Shown: positions 39,592 to 52,847, numbered from the stretch's first letter. The stretch: DNA of 64,000 nucleotides from Apoda limacodes (GCA_946406115.1 OX291553.1:16187001-16251000); one strand, 5' to 3'. Made by a program: numbers and translations. Notes: generated from the letters alone by a model not told the origin.

Positions 39592-41379
39592 ATTGAAATC
39601 ATTATTGCTTGGTAAAGTTCAATTCAAATTGCCGACTTTGGAAGTCAGCAATGTTCTAAGAAGTCAAACGTACGATTACAGTATAGTATAGTGAAGTTCA
39701 ATTTTCTGATCGCAGTTTAGAGGGTTTCTGAAGTCCACTATCACCTCCATTGGTTGTTTTTAGCAAATATAATTTATAAAGCAAATTGCATAAATGTGCT
39801 TCTAAAGGAATATAAAACTAGTAATAAACTAGTTTTACAACTTTTTGTACTATTTCTAGATTACTTTTGTGATTGTTTGTATATAGCACTTTTCTGCTTA
39901 AATAACGAGGAGGAAATTAAAAATATCCATTAGTAGGGGTAGTGCTGCGTTTAGTTATTTTTTTTTTTTGGTTATAACACTTTATTAGGTTAAATATAAT
40001 TGAAATTCATAACGTTACATATAGTAAGGAAACAAAATGATTGCGATAATTTAAAAAATATAATTAGACAAATTCTTACCAAGTAGGTACTACTATTGCA
40101 CTTAACTAAGTGTTTTTTTTGGAACTTTAATCAAAAGATTAAAATCAAATTTTGACTTTTCATCAAAATGAAAAATCAAATCAAATTTTAAATGTAAGGA
40201 ATTGACATGTTTTATATCATTATTTGTAACTTTCCTTGATATTTTTGATATTCTGAGCACCGTCTATAATTAAATATATTTTATATTTGTATATTTTCCA
40301 GTCTAGTCAATATTATGAGAGTAAGTTTTGAGTACCTATATTGTTTAAAAAAAAATCATTTTTTTTTTTTTTAAACAATCAATTAGAAATCTGACAAACC
40401 AGATTAGTCCTTATAATCATAAGTAATTGTCCTATTAGAGTTAAGTATGAAATGTGTTAATAATTAATTAAATTATTTAAAACTTTAACTATCATTTTTA
40501 TTTATTCCTAAATAGACCTGCCCGGCTAGGAGAAATCTATACATAATAAAATATTTAAATAGTTAGACATACGTTATCATGTCTTAAAAAAGGTTGAAAT
40601 GTGTATGACTGTTCTTAAAATATAGGATGAGTTCTGCGAAAGCAGTCATTAGAATCGCGTCTATCAAATTGAAATACAGGATTTATGCTTTAATATCTAT
40701 ATCTATAGGTAAATAAACATGCATGTTGCCTTGTTTGTCATCTCATTCATCTTTGGTGAGTTTTTGCGCCCACCACGGCCGCCGAGAAGGTTTTTGAATA
40801 GCTAAACTAAGAGGATTAAGGAGAAACAGGGAAAACTGGGATATGCGAAGAAGAGGTTATTTTATTTTTTAATAAAAAATATATTTAAATATAACATAAT
40901 GATATCAACAATAGTTGAAAATTATAATCGATTATCATCATCGTATCAGCAGGCCAGCCTAGGCCTGTTACTTTGACAGCTGTCGCAGAACTCTAGCTAT
41001 AGTTTACAAGGTAAAGTTACTTATACTTATACAATAAGTTAGGAGTGATTGACATAAAAAAAAGTAAGTTGACAGTAGCTACTGTAGATGCGATAACACA
41101 CATGACTAATAGTTTTAAAAATGTATATAAATTGTCTTATTCTGGGTGTAAGTAAATATAATACTCGTTCCAGTTTAGGTTACTATCAAGCAATATGACG
41201 GAAATATTTGTTAGCTCTGAACAGTCAAAAAGTAAATTTCGTTTTCCACATGCATGCGCTTTGATTTTTACAGTATCTTTACTAAGTTGAGACTTGTTAT
41301 AATCCTAATATCATATATTTTCTTTTAGTTTTATTTAATGTCAGAAGATTATTTGTTAACCAATTACAGATTCTATCAA

Positions 41380-41620
41380 AACTCTCACTGGCGGATGAAT
41401 GAATGGATGAATTTACTTCTGTAGTGTTGCCCTAAAACAAAAGAACTATGTCATCTGCATAAAATATTATTATATTATATGGCCATTTGATAATAAGAAT
41501 CAACACAAATCATTTATGTATATAAAAAATAGCGTAGGGCCCAAAATACTTCCCTGAGGGACACCAAATTCAACGAATTGTTCATCACTTTTATACTTCC
41601 CTATTTGAACGGCTTGTTTT
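41380..41620 (-). pseudogene. Fossil Jockey-like reverse transcriptase fragment
   Basis: Minus strand reads [20 protein letters not shown] then YINDLC, the GVPQGS.LGP.LF.IYINDL block of non-LTR RTs, with a decayed YADD region after a stop. Sequence just to the right (41620-41815) is repeated at 43225-43430. Confidence 0.75.
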
Positions 41621-41931
41621 CTATTTAATAGACTTCTTATTACTACTTATATCTGAATCATGTATATTAGAAGCTATCATAGTAGCCACTTCTCGTCTAC
41701 ATTTTATTGGCATGGACATACCAGCCGCGCCAGCATCAAACTAAAATTATAAATAAATTTATTACAAAATATAAAATTGCATCGCTATGAGGATGTCGAG
41801 TCAAGTTGTACAGATATATTATTATTAGATTTTTGAAGGGTCGGCAACGCGCGAGTGATGCTACAGGTGTTGCAAGCATCCATAGGCTGTGGTGACGGAG
41901 CTTGTTTGACACCTTCATGGAATAAAAAAAA

Positions 41932-42710
41932 ACCGGCCAAGTGCGAGTCGGACTCGCGCACCGAGGGTACTGTAAAATCTGTATTGAGGGACAAACTTAA
42001 CTTTGCCGTTGGACAACTGTTGTCTTAATACATCGACATAGGTCGATCATTTTTGTGCTGGATTAACAAATTTATGGTTTTCAGACTTATTCCTTTATGG
42101 GTACTACATGGCATTGCTTCTGGCCAAATTTCATAATTCTAGGTCAACGGGAAGTACCCCATAGGTTTTGATTTATTTGTGTCACAATATGCGACAAAAA
42201 TTACCGTATTACCGACCGACTTAGAAGCTTGATTTTTTTAAAACTTTAAGTTACCGTAAACTTTAGTATATGATATTAATTTCAACTTGATACCTCCACG
42301 CGTTCTTGACTAAAAGGGTTTTGACAGACAGACAAACTTTTTTTTCAATATGTTACAACTACAAATTACCAATTATTGGATTTTTTTCCTATATCTGTAA
42401 TGCCTTAGACCTTGTTTTGTGTGAAATCTCAGGATTCTAGGACAACGGGAAGTATCCCATAGGTTTTGATTTGTTTGTGAATGCCGAAATATGCGACAAA
42501 AATGACCGTTTGTTTTCATTGCGTTGACTTAGATTAGATTATTATTTTTTTACGGCTTAAAGAGACCATACACTTTAGTATTTGATATTAATTTCAACTT
42601 GAACAACGCGATCCTGACAAAAAAGAGATCTTGACAGACAGACAGTCGGACAATAAAGTGATCCTATAAAGGTTCCTTTTTTCCTTTTGACGTATGGAAC
42701 CCTTAAAAAT
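41932..42710. repeat. ccggccaagtgcgag family element, long copy
   Basis: Starts accggccaagtgcgagtcgg and ends tatggaacccttaaaa. Internally cataggttttgattt..tttgtg and gacagacagac blocks occur twice, so it looks like two related halves. No ORF. A very common lepidopteran non-autonomous repeat type; class not assigned. Confidence 0.65.
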
Positions 42711-42951
42711 GTTGAAATGTGTAGCTTTGACATAGTTACTTATACTTAAAGGTAAGCTAGAAATGGAACAAAAGTGTCGGGGTTTAGCGTATATTGGTGT
42801 ATTTTTTTAATTATGATTTTTAATTGAAATATATTTATTGAGCATAAAATGCTCAGATATGGCAATTTGTAGAAAATCATATTTATAGTATTTTTTCATT
42901 TAAAGAAATGTTAGTAAGATTTATTGAAGAAATCGAAAGATTAATGAAATA

Positions 42952-43076
42952 AAATCTTAAGATTAATTATGGGGATCATTATGGGTTTTCAAAAACAAAT
43001 CTATTTCCTAATGAATTGAAATCTTAAGATTAATTATGGGGATCATTATGGGTTTTCAAAAACAAATCTATTTCCA
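42952..43076. repeat. Near-perfect 67-bp tandem duplication
   Basis: The block atcttaagattaattatggg to acaaatctatttcc appears twice with 67-bp spacing and no seen mismatch in the shared core, so it is recent. Confidence 0.9.
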
Positions 43077-43823
43077 ATGCCTTGTGTATTTTGATGAACA
43101 ATATTAAGAAGTTGCCTGTTAGCAATGTCTGTTGTCAAAGGACTTAATTTAAATTATGATTCAAAATATGAACTGACTGGGTGCAGTTATCAACATCAAC
43201 ACGACATAGCACTAACACTAGAGAGTTCAATAGACTTCTTATTACTACTTAAAACAAAATCATGTATATAAGAAGCTAACAAAGTAGCAATTTCTCGTCT
43301 ATTTACATTTTGTAAGCATAGACATACCAGACCAGCTAGGGTTAATCTTAAATTAAAAAAACATTTATTAATGTCAAAATATGAAATTGATTCGCTATAA
43401 CGATGACTCAAGTTGTAAAGATGTACATTCATGTCAAATATGCTTATTTATTATTGCATACTGGAGCTCGAAGAAAAATTGCCTTGGGTTTCCTTCCTAC
43501 CCATTGAACTGGGATAAAAATAGTTTTTGTTCGTTCAGCTACTCTTGTTCCAAAAATCAAGTCTCCCGAAGCAAAACAGTTAATTTCCGTTGAACTCTTG
43601 TTTGTGGGTGAAAGTATCCATCCTATGTAGTTCTTCGTGTCTTTTAGCTATCTTCTTCGTGCCAAAACTCAGGTAATTAAACGCTCATTTGCTACGTTAA
43701 GCAATAACAAACAGACTTTTGAATTTATATACTAGTTAAGATAGAATGCTCTCTGCATTACATACCAATTAACTTAATTGACGATACCAGAGTCTTATTC
43801 TGATCAGCTAGATTTGTTGTTAG

Positions 43824-44275
43824 GGTTCCGTGCCGAAGGGGTAATAAGCGGAACCCTATTACTAAGACTTCGCTGTCCGTCCGTCTGTCACTAGGCTGTA
43901 TCTCATGAACCGTGATAGCTAGACAGTTGAAATTTTCACTGAAGAAGTATTTCTGTTGCCGCTATAACAACAAATACTAAAAAACAGAATAAAATAAATA
44001 TTTAAGGGGGCTCCCATACAATAAACGTGATTTTTTTTGCTCGATTTTGCCTCGATATTGATAACGGCAACAGGTAGACGCTTAAAATATTCACAGAATA
44101 TTTAGTTATATAGTCTCTTTAAAAATAAATACTTAAATTAAAATAAAACATATATTTAAGGGGGGCCCCCATACAACAAACGTAATTTTTTTTTTTTTTT
44201 TTTGCGATTTTTATAGATAATGGTACGGAACCCTTCGTGCGCGAGTCCGACTCGCAATTGGCCGATTTTTAATAT
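43824..44275. repeat. ccggccaagtgcgag family element, second type
   Basis: Starts agggttccgtgccgaag and ends gagtccgactcgcaattggc, the inverse of the family start. Contains tgtccgtccgtctgtcac and two copies of ggg.(c)cccatacaa blocks. Similar partial end at 45350-45425 on the other strand. Confidence 0.6.
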
Positions 44276-46129
44276 TATTAGCTACTTAGCTGCCATTAAA
44301 TTTTATATCAGTTCTGCTGCTTCAGCGAATTTATAAGCATGTTTTATTCTATTTATAGATAACGTCATCTATTTACCTTTTTATAATATTTTAAATTTTC
44401 ATATCTGTCAAGTACTTTATGAGGTCCAGAGTATGCCAACTGCAGTGATTCTTTTACCGTGTCATCCCTGAGGTAAACGTGTGTGGCAGTGGTAAGACCG
44501 TTATATATTTTTTTGTTTTATTTGTGAATTATTAGTTATAATTTGTTATGTATTCTAAATTATTTTTAAATATATCTCACAAATATTGCTTTAAGTTAAA
44601 TTTTTTTTTCGTAGTTTAATCATCAAAAAAGTTATAATTTATTTTTAGGTTGATTATTAAAGGATGGAGGATTGATTTAAAACATCTTTCATATTGTATC
44701 TAATCCAATTTTATGAAGAATATGTTCAATTCCGATATTAATATCGGATTAATAATTAATAATATCCAATATCAAAAATCAATATCGGTATTGAAAACCC
44801 TCCGATATTACATGCCCTAGTGCTAGGTAACTAAAAAAAATTGTGTTGAATGTTAATTATGATTTGTTAAAGCGAAAAACTGTGATATTATTAACATAAT
44901 AGTTTATAAATATAAAGGGCATTTTTTGTTTAAATTGGGAGCAAAATGATTGTTTTGTTAAACATGTTTCAAAAGTTATCTAATATTAACTAGTTATTTG
45001 GTTGATTTAATTTTAGTAATTATTTTTATTTAATTGAAGACATTATACATAACACAGTACAGTAGACAGTACTGGAAACTGCAAGAGAACCAATAATTAT
45101 AAAAAAGCTAAGTAGTTTTCTACTCTTTACTTTTGATATAGACCAGCCGAGTGTAGTCTGTTTAATTCATTGTTTTTTGTTGATTTGTTAATTATTAATT
45201 GCAATCATTTATGGTACCTAAAAATTTACCATTTGTGTAATTGATCTTTTAATCTCAAAATTTGAAAATAATAAAGTGATTTTTTTTTATTTTCAAATTT
45301 CTCGAGATACTCAAGACATCCAGGTTGAGAATTCTCGTGCCTTAAGAAACCAAAAACTCTAGTACTCGCGCACAGAGGGTTCCATTCCACCAGATAATCC
45401 ACGAGCCCGACCTGCACTTGACCGGTTTTTATTAATTGTTGTTTTATGGAGCTTAAACTTATTAAGTTTAAAGCTTAGAGCTTGTATGTGTTACCGATTT
45501 TACATAAAAGCAAAATCAACAAAAATAATAATATATTTCTTGTACAGCTTTAAAATGTTTTTAATTTAATGTCGTAAATTACTTTTTTTTTACATTATTT
45601 AGTAAGGAATCCCCATAATAACATGTTTTAAAAAAAAACTTCGATCTTAAAAAGGTTGAGCCCTTGAGGTCGACAGTCGGCACTACAGGGCGGCGGACAG
45701 TGACGGCTAGGATGTAGGCTAGATGGCGTAAATATGTAGTTATTGTGCAAATTTTGTGGTAAAGCTATTACTGAATCTGATGGATTGTTTTTCCTTAATT
45801 AAAAATGCTAAAAATGGTAAAAAAATTAGAAGTGACCATTGTATCACCACTTGTGCAAGTTTTTAAAGCGTGTTTTGCATTTGGAACTAATAAAGCCGGT
45901 TAAATAAAGTTTTGAAGTTGTTATGTATTGACTTTTCACGTCACGAAATTAAATTGCCGCACACGATAATATTTTTCAATTATATCAATAATCATCGATA
46001 ATACAAGATACAATTTTATCGACACTATTGTCGAGACGCAAGTTTCGGCCGATTAACAACTTATAGCAGCTGATACTGATGAACATAACCAATATACCTA
46101 TTATTTTCTACACACAAACACACACTATT

Positions 46130-46562
46130 CTAATTGTAAATCTAAACCACGAAAATCCTAATATTGATTATATAATAACTGAGTTATACCTATTTTACGC
46201 ACTATTATATTAACAATAATAAGGGATATCCATCAATGATGTAAGATTACCACATATGACCCATTTCCAGAAATTTTTCCTTTTTCGTGACGTTCGACTT
46301 TTGAGTCATTCATTGATGATACATTCATATATTTACGCCAGCAGAAAATATATTGTAATTAGTTCACTGCCGACGACAAAAGACGCAAAATTGGCATAGT
46401 CCTTTTGGGATAGCCAATTGGCAGCTATTTGCAATTTTTTTCTTAACCTACTGCATAATTCACATACAAGTGAAATTGGTAGTTATAAAATTGCAAGGAT
46501 AAAACAATATCATATAAAATACACAAAAAAGTGAGAAACTGAAATTGTTTAATCTGAAAAAA
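46130..46562 (+). promoter_or_regulatory. Promoter and 5' UTR of galectin-like copy B
   Basis: Nearly collinear with 36760-37191. It keeps gattaccacatatgaccca, gtgacgttcgac, ttttgagtcatt, cattcatatat, the cactgccgacgac start-region and the gatagccaattggcagctat segment. The promoter is better kept than the coding part it precedes. Confidence 0.65.
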
Positions 46563-48782
46563 ATGAACTATATGCATCAAGTTGTGTTTTTCATTTTATA
46601 AACATCGATGTATACAATGACAGAATCTGCAGCGATACCAACAATGTAAGTAGGCCATTTTCTTATCTTAGAGATATAGCTTTATGTAATTATAAGATCC
46701 TCATAACATTAGAACTATGGGCGCATTAACGTAGAAAGTAGGCAGCCGAAGCTGGTCTATGGGTGCCTATCAGCAGCGAGCGTAGGCAGTCGGTGCCGTC
46801 TCTTTCCTAAATACGAATCTGCCGATAACTGCGATTTTTCAACGATTACTACTACGTTATATTACAATGTTTCGTCATAATGGCGTCGCGGATTTGTATT
46901 TGTAGTGACATTATATAGCGCGTTGAAGAATTTTGCAGAAACCTCCTTGAAAATAGCTTTTTTGTACGAGTTTTGTATATTAAATTTTATCGTCATAAAT
47001 AAAAACAAAAAAAAAAAGGGGTTGCACTCCGGGAGTGCCGGCAGAAGTGAAAACTTGAATATAAACGTTGTGCATTTTTGATATTTTGGAATGGTTAGGG
47101 AATAATTTTGCACGAATTGCTTTAATTATCAGTATAAAAGTACTATCATTTATGTGGTAAAATACAATATTCATTTATTGCCCTATCGTACAGAAACATG
47201 ACAATTAATATTACATTAAATATTTAACACTTCAGAACTTCGCCGCACGGTACAAAGAGAGGGGGATACTCCCTCTCCTACTCTCCCTTCGTCTTACGAA
47301 TTTTAGATCAGGTCACGTGATCCTAACGCGAGTTTAACATTTTTTACCCATCACAAAAAAGTGCACAACGCCGCTAAAGAAGTTTTCACTTCAAAAATCA
47401 TGTATAATTTAAATTATCGTAAATAACTGCATTTACTAAAGCTGACTCTTTCCATTATTTATACTTGTCACTCAAAGGACTAAAAGATTAAGCAAAAGTT
47501 AAACTTAAGGTATATTTGCAAGTTTTAAGGGTTTCACGTTTATATACTAAGTAGTTATTTTCTTTTTGTCAACAAAGACTACGAAATAATATTATTACGC
47601 AATAACTAAACAAACTATATATCTTCCACAGACATGGTCTTCAGTGGGTCGGATCTAAATCAAAAGGAGAAACCGTTTTGATTTTGCCTAAACCACTCAG
47701 TTCTGGAGATCAGATTGATATTATCGGAATTTTGACGACTTAACCAAAAAAGTAAGTACATCATTAAATTAGAAAAGATTTATATATAACTATATATAGT
47801 ATATATATGTATAAGACTTAGTATCGCCGGTTGTTTTTAAATAAAAGATCATCAATGTAATGGCAATATTACGAGCAATATTCTATTTTTTCATAGATAA
47901 ATATATGTCGTTCTCCATCTCGCCGCGCACTTCACGATTGATCTGCCTGGACCGACCTTTGATGGCCGACTGAATTAAATTATTGTTTAGGCTGTGGTCC
48001 TGGTGGCTTTTTAAATAATCTACTTAAATAAAGAGCTATTCGATTGATTGTATAAAGTATAAAGGTGACCAGTAATATAGAAGAAAACACATTTTTTACA
48101 CTATTCTATACATCTACATAAAATTTTAAAAAATGTCACAAACGATCAATTAAAAATATTAACAATTGTTTCGAAATTTTAGATTGGTCGCTCAACTTAT
48201 ATTCAGTGCAACAAATGAACCTTCTCCTGACTATAACAACATAGCCTGTCAAATTAAAGCTTTGTTCCCTTCAAAATTCACCGACAAAACTTACTAATAT
48301 CATAAATGCGAAAGTGAGTATGTATGTTAGTCACAACACAAGTAAGAACGAACAAATTTCACGTGAATGAACTAGAGCTACAGAAAACTGCCTTACTAAA
48401 CCCAAGAAGTTGCCGTAGGAATCCCACGCCTAATAACCGAATTTAGTGCGGAAGCCGCGGAAAAAAGTTAGTACCTGCCATATATAAAGCGCTAACACGA
48501 AGATATACAGCTTAAATCATAACTTGACATTAAAGTATTATTTATCAGAATTATCTTGACATATCAAATAATATCTGTACCCAAAAAAATTATGAAATGG
48601 TTTTTTTTCCAGGTTCATATTTCGAAATTTCATTTAATGTGGAAGATAAGGAAATAGAGGTATACGTTCGTGACAGTTATTTGGCGAGTTGTGAATTAGA
48701 TCATGAACTAAGCGAAATAAAGTATGTACCTTAAAAGGGTGATATTATACACGTCAACGCACTAAATTTTCAATATCAATAA
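46563..48782 (+). pseudogene. Galectin-like copy B, pseudogene
   Basis: Exon remnants 46563-46645, 47632-47751, 48183-48295 and 48613-48782 match copy A in order, splice sites and phases. Breaks: TAA at codon 13 of exon 1 (bypassed if translation starts at the next Met), TAA at 47741-47743 in exon 2, exon 3 cut after NNIACQIKALFPSKF... by a dispersed repeat at 48296 so its donor is lost, and TAA at 48732-48734 in exon 4. Retained motifs include ILPKPLSSGDQIDIIGIL and LASCELDHELSEIKY. Exon 1 and its gtaagt donor remain intact from MYTMTES onward. Confidence 0.85.
48296..48480 (+). repeat. Dispersed repeat inserted in exon 3 of galectin B
   Basis: Starts cttactaatatcataaatgc directly against coding sequence and ends with a gcggaagccgcgg patch. 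Same family as 39175-39400 and 57799-58100. Confidence 0.65.
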
Positions 48783-48819
48783 ATGGAAATTATTATTGTT
48801 TGGTGTTGTCAAAGTCAAA

Positions 48820-49235
48820 TTGTGCTGCTACTCCCATGCAGACCGGTATTGGGAGTCTGCAATTTTGAAATAGTACAGTATTTACACATAAATCAAAAAA
48901 GGCAATTTTCTATTTTATAGTATGTTGTTTATAATTTTTTTTTTTTTTATAAAATTGTACAATTTGTTGATGTTAATATATTTTTGGTTGTAACGCAAAT
49001 TAAGTTGAATATAATTTAATTTTGAATGAATTCAAAATTATCCATAATATTATGCTACTTCCAGGCCGGTCTTAGAAGTCTGCAATGTTAAAATAGTAAA
49101 GCTAAAAAGACATAGTGTGTTTCAAATTTAAACTTTGAATGTATTGAAAACGTTATCCAGTAAAATAGTTACGCTACCTCCAAGCCAGTTTTGGAAGTCT
49201 GCAATGTTAAAATAGTTAATCTAAAAAGTTAAACC
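48820..49235 (+). repeat. 3' element of the galectin genes, triplicated after copy B
   Basis: Units at about 48830, 49053 and 49172 each read gctac(t/c)(t/c)cca.gc..g followed by t.ggaagtctgcaatgtt and aaatagt; the last two are spaced 119 bp. Single copies follow galectin A (39625-39665, tttggaagtcagcaatgtt) and C (58803-58845, cttggaagtaagtaatgtt). Position just past the stop codons suggests a conserved 3' UTR element. Confidence 0.7.
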
Positions 49236-50214
49236 TATCGCATAGAGTGTTGAATTGTCTGTATTTTTGGTTGTATTATTAAATTAAGTTAAATATAGTT
49301 TAAACCATTTCATTAAACATTTACATAAGTTTAAAACGTAAAATTAATGTAATAAAACAAAATTATTACAATAATTTAAACTTATAATTTTTGTATGCTA
49401 CATACAAATATTCGCAGTATTACTAGTCTACCTGAATTTGTAAAATTTTATTTTAAGATTAGAATAAAACATTAGACTGATGAATGCTTCGACCTACATA
49501 ATTTTATTAGAAATATTTTTCCCTTTATATTTTTAATCGTATCGAAGTAAGTTTTGAGAAAAGTTTGTGTTGCCAAAAATTCAATTATATTTGAATTTAC
49601 AATACATAACGAATGTGACAATACACAATATTAAAAATATACATATGATTAATATTTATCATTGTCCTATTAGAATAAAGGCTGAAATATTGTTATTAAA
49701 TGACCTAAAACATTTAAATGGTATTTTATTTATTTCTTATATTATGTACATTTTAATACAAAAATACATTTAGATACAAATTTATATTAGTTGTTGGCTT
49801 CAAGAAACATACACGAAACTATGGTTAGATCGGGTAGTTATTTTATCGCCACATTAAATACATTTTAACGCCAACAAGGTGGCAAACAAGCTTACGACCA
49901 TACATGTACGTATTTAAGGGGGTACAATATCCCCTTCTTATCAAAATTGTACATGTACCAAATTTCAGCGCCGTTAAGAATTTTAAGCATTTCTTTATTT
50001 GCCATATGTATAACAATACTTTAGTCTATAAGTAAGTTTAAGTTAATAATAGGCTCGCGTATGGGAAACCCTTTCTCCCAATATAGGTAATATCATGTTT
50101 TACAGGAACCCGTGCCTTCCCTATTGATCAATGCAAAAGGTTTTTCTTGTCAAAGAAGTGAATTAGCGTATCATTTTTCTTTAATTATATAAGCCTTAAT
50201 TTATTTTCAACTGT

Positions 50215-50470
50215 CACCCCACGTTAACAAAACCCCATTAAATTTGTCCCACTTCCCGGTATTTGACTGAGTTGACATTTTGCATCCACACGTAAATAGG
50301 ATGATAATGCAATATAACGATGTCATAGAGCTGGTCTAATGATGGAGCCGGAAGGTGGCCATAGGACCTCTGTAACGAAGCGATGAGTTTGGGTTTGTTT
50401 GATTTTTCTTGACAAGTACTCTGGTCTTAAATGATAACCAAGGGTCTGATGAAAGCTTCATTGTAATTTT
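50215..50470 (+). repeat. Lepidopteran dispersed repeat
   Basis: Contains ccccacgttaacaaaacccc, catagagctggtctaatgat and ggccataggacctctg, phrases I recognise from abundant lepidopteran interspersed repeats. No ORF. Confidence 0.5.
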
Positions 50471-50785
50471 TTTTTTACATATTTCTTGTAACTAAATAAC
50501 TCCAAAACTTCGACCGCAATTTACAAACATAATTAAAAAAAAATGTAACTTAGAATAAAATAAAACTTAGAATAGAATAAAATTAAATATTTCATGGAAG
50601 GTGTTTAAAATAAGATACTCGCCGGTAAGTAGTCTTTTTAATTTTCGAATAAATTTCATTGTCATATACAGACAGACGCTTTCATTTCATTGATTTGTTA
50701 GTCCACCATAGTATGAAAATAAGCGTGTGAATAGCTTTCAAATAATTTGGAAAATTTTCCTGTTTGGTAATTTACAAGGCTATAC

Positions 50786-50856
50786 CTTCGTGGCTTGTCC
50801 GCTACGAATGATGCGTGTTTAGCTACGTCATCGGAGACACCAACTTCAAATTCCAT
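50786..50856 (-). CDS. Candidate first coding exon on the minus strand
   Basis: ATG in a good context (acaagATGG) opens 23 codons, MEFEVGVSDDVAKHASFVAD then KPR, ending in phase 2 at a gtatag donor. Composition is more gene-like than the surroundings. It could be the missing 5' exon of the phosphorylase-like gene, in which case galectins A and B sit inside its first intron; direct joining to 34589 would give a stop, so an intermediate exon would be needed. It may equally be chance. Confidence 0.3.
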
Positions 50857-51559
50857 CTTGTAAATTTTTAAGACCAGGAAAATTCAAACTTAAAATTTCA
50901 TAATAATCGGATCTTCACTTCACGTACATAAATACTGTTTTTATTTATGTTTGTTTATCTGATTTTAAGCTAAAGCTGAGCCGATTTGAATTAGATCATA
51001 GATTATCAACTAAATAACAGCTTCTTAAAATCGCCTAACAGAGTCTAGATCTCAGCGGCTGGAATGCTTCCTGCGAACACAAATGGTTTCTGCGAGCACA
51101 AATATTATAACTATCACCGCCAAATTACGAATGCCGCAATTACGTACAACGGTGACATAATCTCCGTGACCTCAAGCAGAACTTGCATACGACAGAGCGC
51201 TACCGTTTTTTAGCTTTCTTACTTCTATGGAAAAATCATTATCTTGTGTTGAATGATATATAATTTAAAGTTTTTTCATTAAAGAACAAGAGAAGTTAAC
51301 ATATAACATTTATTTATCTTTGTTAATTTTTGCCTTTTATCAAAATTGTTGCAATCGTATTTTTGGTTTTAGATATACTAAGATAAGATATACTCCAAAA
51401 AAAGTAGGTATCCATATAATAATAGAACATAGGTACCTACCTACCTAATGTTCAATTTATAAGTCAATTATAAAAATCTCCTAGTGACTTATAAGTTCCT
51501 AGTACATCAATTATACAAATACACTTAATCTTACAGTAAGAAATACAATATAAATATTC

Positions 51560-51775
51560 ACTTTTTTTTTTTTTTTTTTTTTTTCAAACCACTATGGTGG
51601 CAAACAAGCTCACGGTCCGCCTGATGGTAAGCGGTCTATGGACGCTTGTAACACCAGGGGGTATCACTCGCGCGTTGCCGACCCTTCAAAAATCTATAAT
51701 AACTTCTTTCCTGAAGAACCCCATACTGTAGTCCTTAGAGAAGGCAGGGAGCTCATTCCACAACCCAAGCGTTAA
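51560..51775 (-). repeat. 5'-truncated non-LTR retrotransposon tail
   Basis: After a T20+ run (poly-A on the minus strand) comes gtggcaaacaagctcacgg, gcctgatggtaagcggtc and cgcgcgttgccgacccttc, closely matching the element at 63487-64000. A fragment of the same end is found reversed at 41815-41900. Confidence 0.8.
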
Positions 51776-51932
51776 TTTACATTTTATAAGTCAATTATAA
51801 TATATCAAGTCAATATAATAAGCAGTTTATTTTTTCAATCACAGATATAAAATATTTACGCCTTCAAAATTGAAATTGATTGAAAACACTCAATACCTAA
51901 AAATCCTCACCTTAATATTAATGTTTTCTGCC

Positions 51933-52039
51933 TTAAGAGTTTTTTGTCCATGCAATATACTTTCCTGCAAACATAAATTCAATAAGATCTGCGCTATCAC
52001 GGCCGATCCATTCATACGGATTAAAGCCATCTAAACAAA
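51933..52039 (-). other. Unassigned short open frame with exon-like boundaries
   Basis: After a tttcttag acceptor the minus strand encodes CLDGFNPYEWIGRDSADLIE then FMFAGKYIAWTKNS and TAA. The residue mix looks like folded protein, not noise. In another frame an ATG opens 40 codons (MALIRMNGSAVIAQ...) to a gtgagg donor at 51911. It could be a terminal exon, a 5' exon of the gene at 50786, or a fragment of a mobile element. I do not recognise it. Confidence 0.3.
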
Positions 52040-52847
52040 CTAAGAAACGACATTAGCAACGGCCATGAAAAATTTTGTGAATGAAAATATTACATTTATT
52101 CTTACGTTCTCCGCCGCGGTACGTTATCATCTACTCTATTCAGCTCGCACTACATTCCTACACGAAACCATGCATGTAAATATGTGTACAAAAACATTTA
52201 TAGCAACATCTCTCACGTGGGAATTTTAATGCGGAGTTAAATCTCGTCTCGAGTCAAAGGCACGCATGGTGACGTGTACTCCGTTAAATTCGTGGCAAGG
52301 CAACAGGTAGTCTACGTCAAGGCACATACGGCAAATCTGTGGTCAAGGTGTTCGTTTCTACAGTTACGTCATTTTAGTCTCAGACAAACTTCTGGTTGAG
52401 TTGACGTGTACCGAAAACTTGATTGTGATTTGATACGATTGGAAAATGTTGAAATTGTGTTGTGAGTGTATTGCTGGGTACGATATTAATATTTATATAC
52501 AACTTATATAATGCACGTAATATCGATTTATTAGATAGAGAGTCTTGAATTGCCTAGTAATTAATTTTACATTTATTATGGTTAAATTACTGAAGTACTT
52601 ATAATATTTACTTCTCTGAAATTAATTAAACAACATGATAAGGGTTTTGTGGTGACCTAACTATTAAAAATAAAATTGTTTTATGTATTCTCTGTTGTGA
52701 TAAGTGGTTTGAGATAGGATATCTGTAGGTTTTGCATGTTTTTTTTTTAAACTAACAATGAACACAATCGAGCAAAATATTTCTCGATAAGACAATGGTT
52801 TCAATATCTTGGAAGAAATTTGCACCAGTGAAAGTAATTTATCTATA

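Larger units (their letters stand above)
39600..46129. other. Intergenic spacer between galectin copies A and B
   Basis: Holds the A-type 3' element (39625-39665), a foldback relative (39730-39960), a fossil Jockey-like RT (41380-41620), the ccggccaagtgcgag repeats at 41932-42710, 43824-44275 and 45350-45425, a perfect 67-bp tandem duplication at 42952-43076, and a repeat pair at 41620-41815 and 43225-43430. No supported host gene. Confidence 0.6.
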
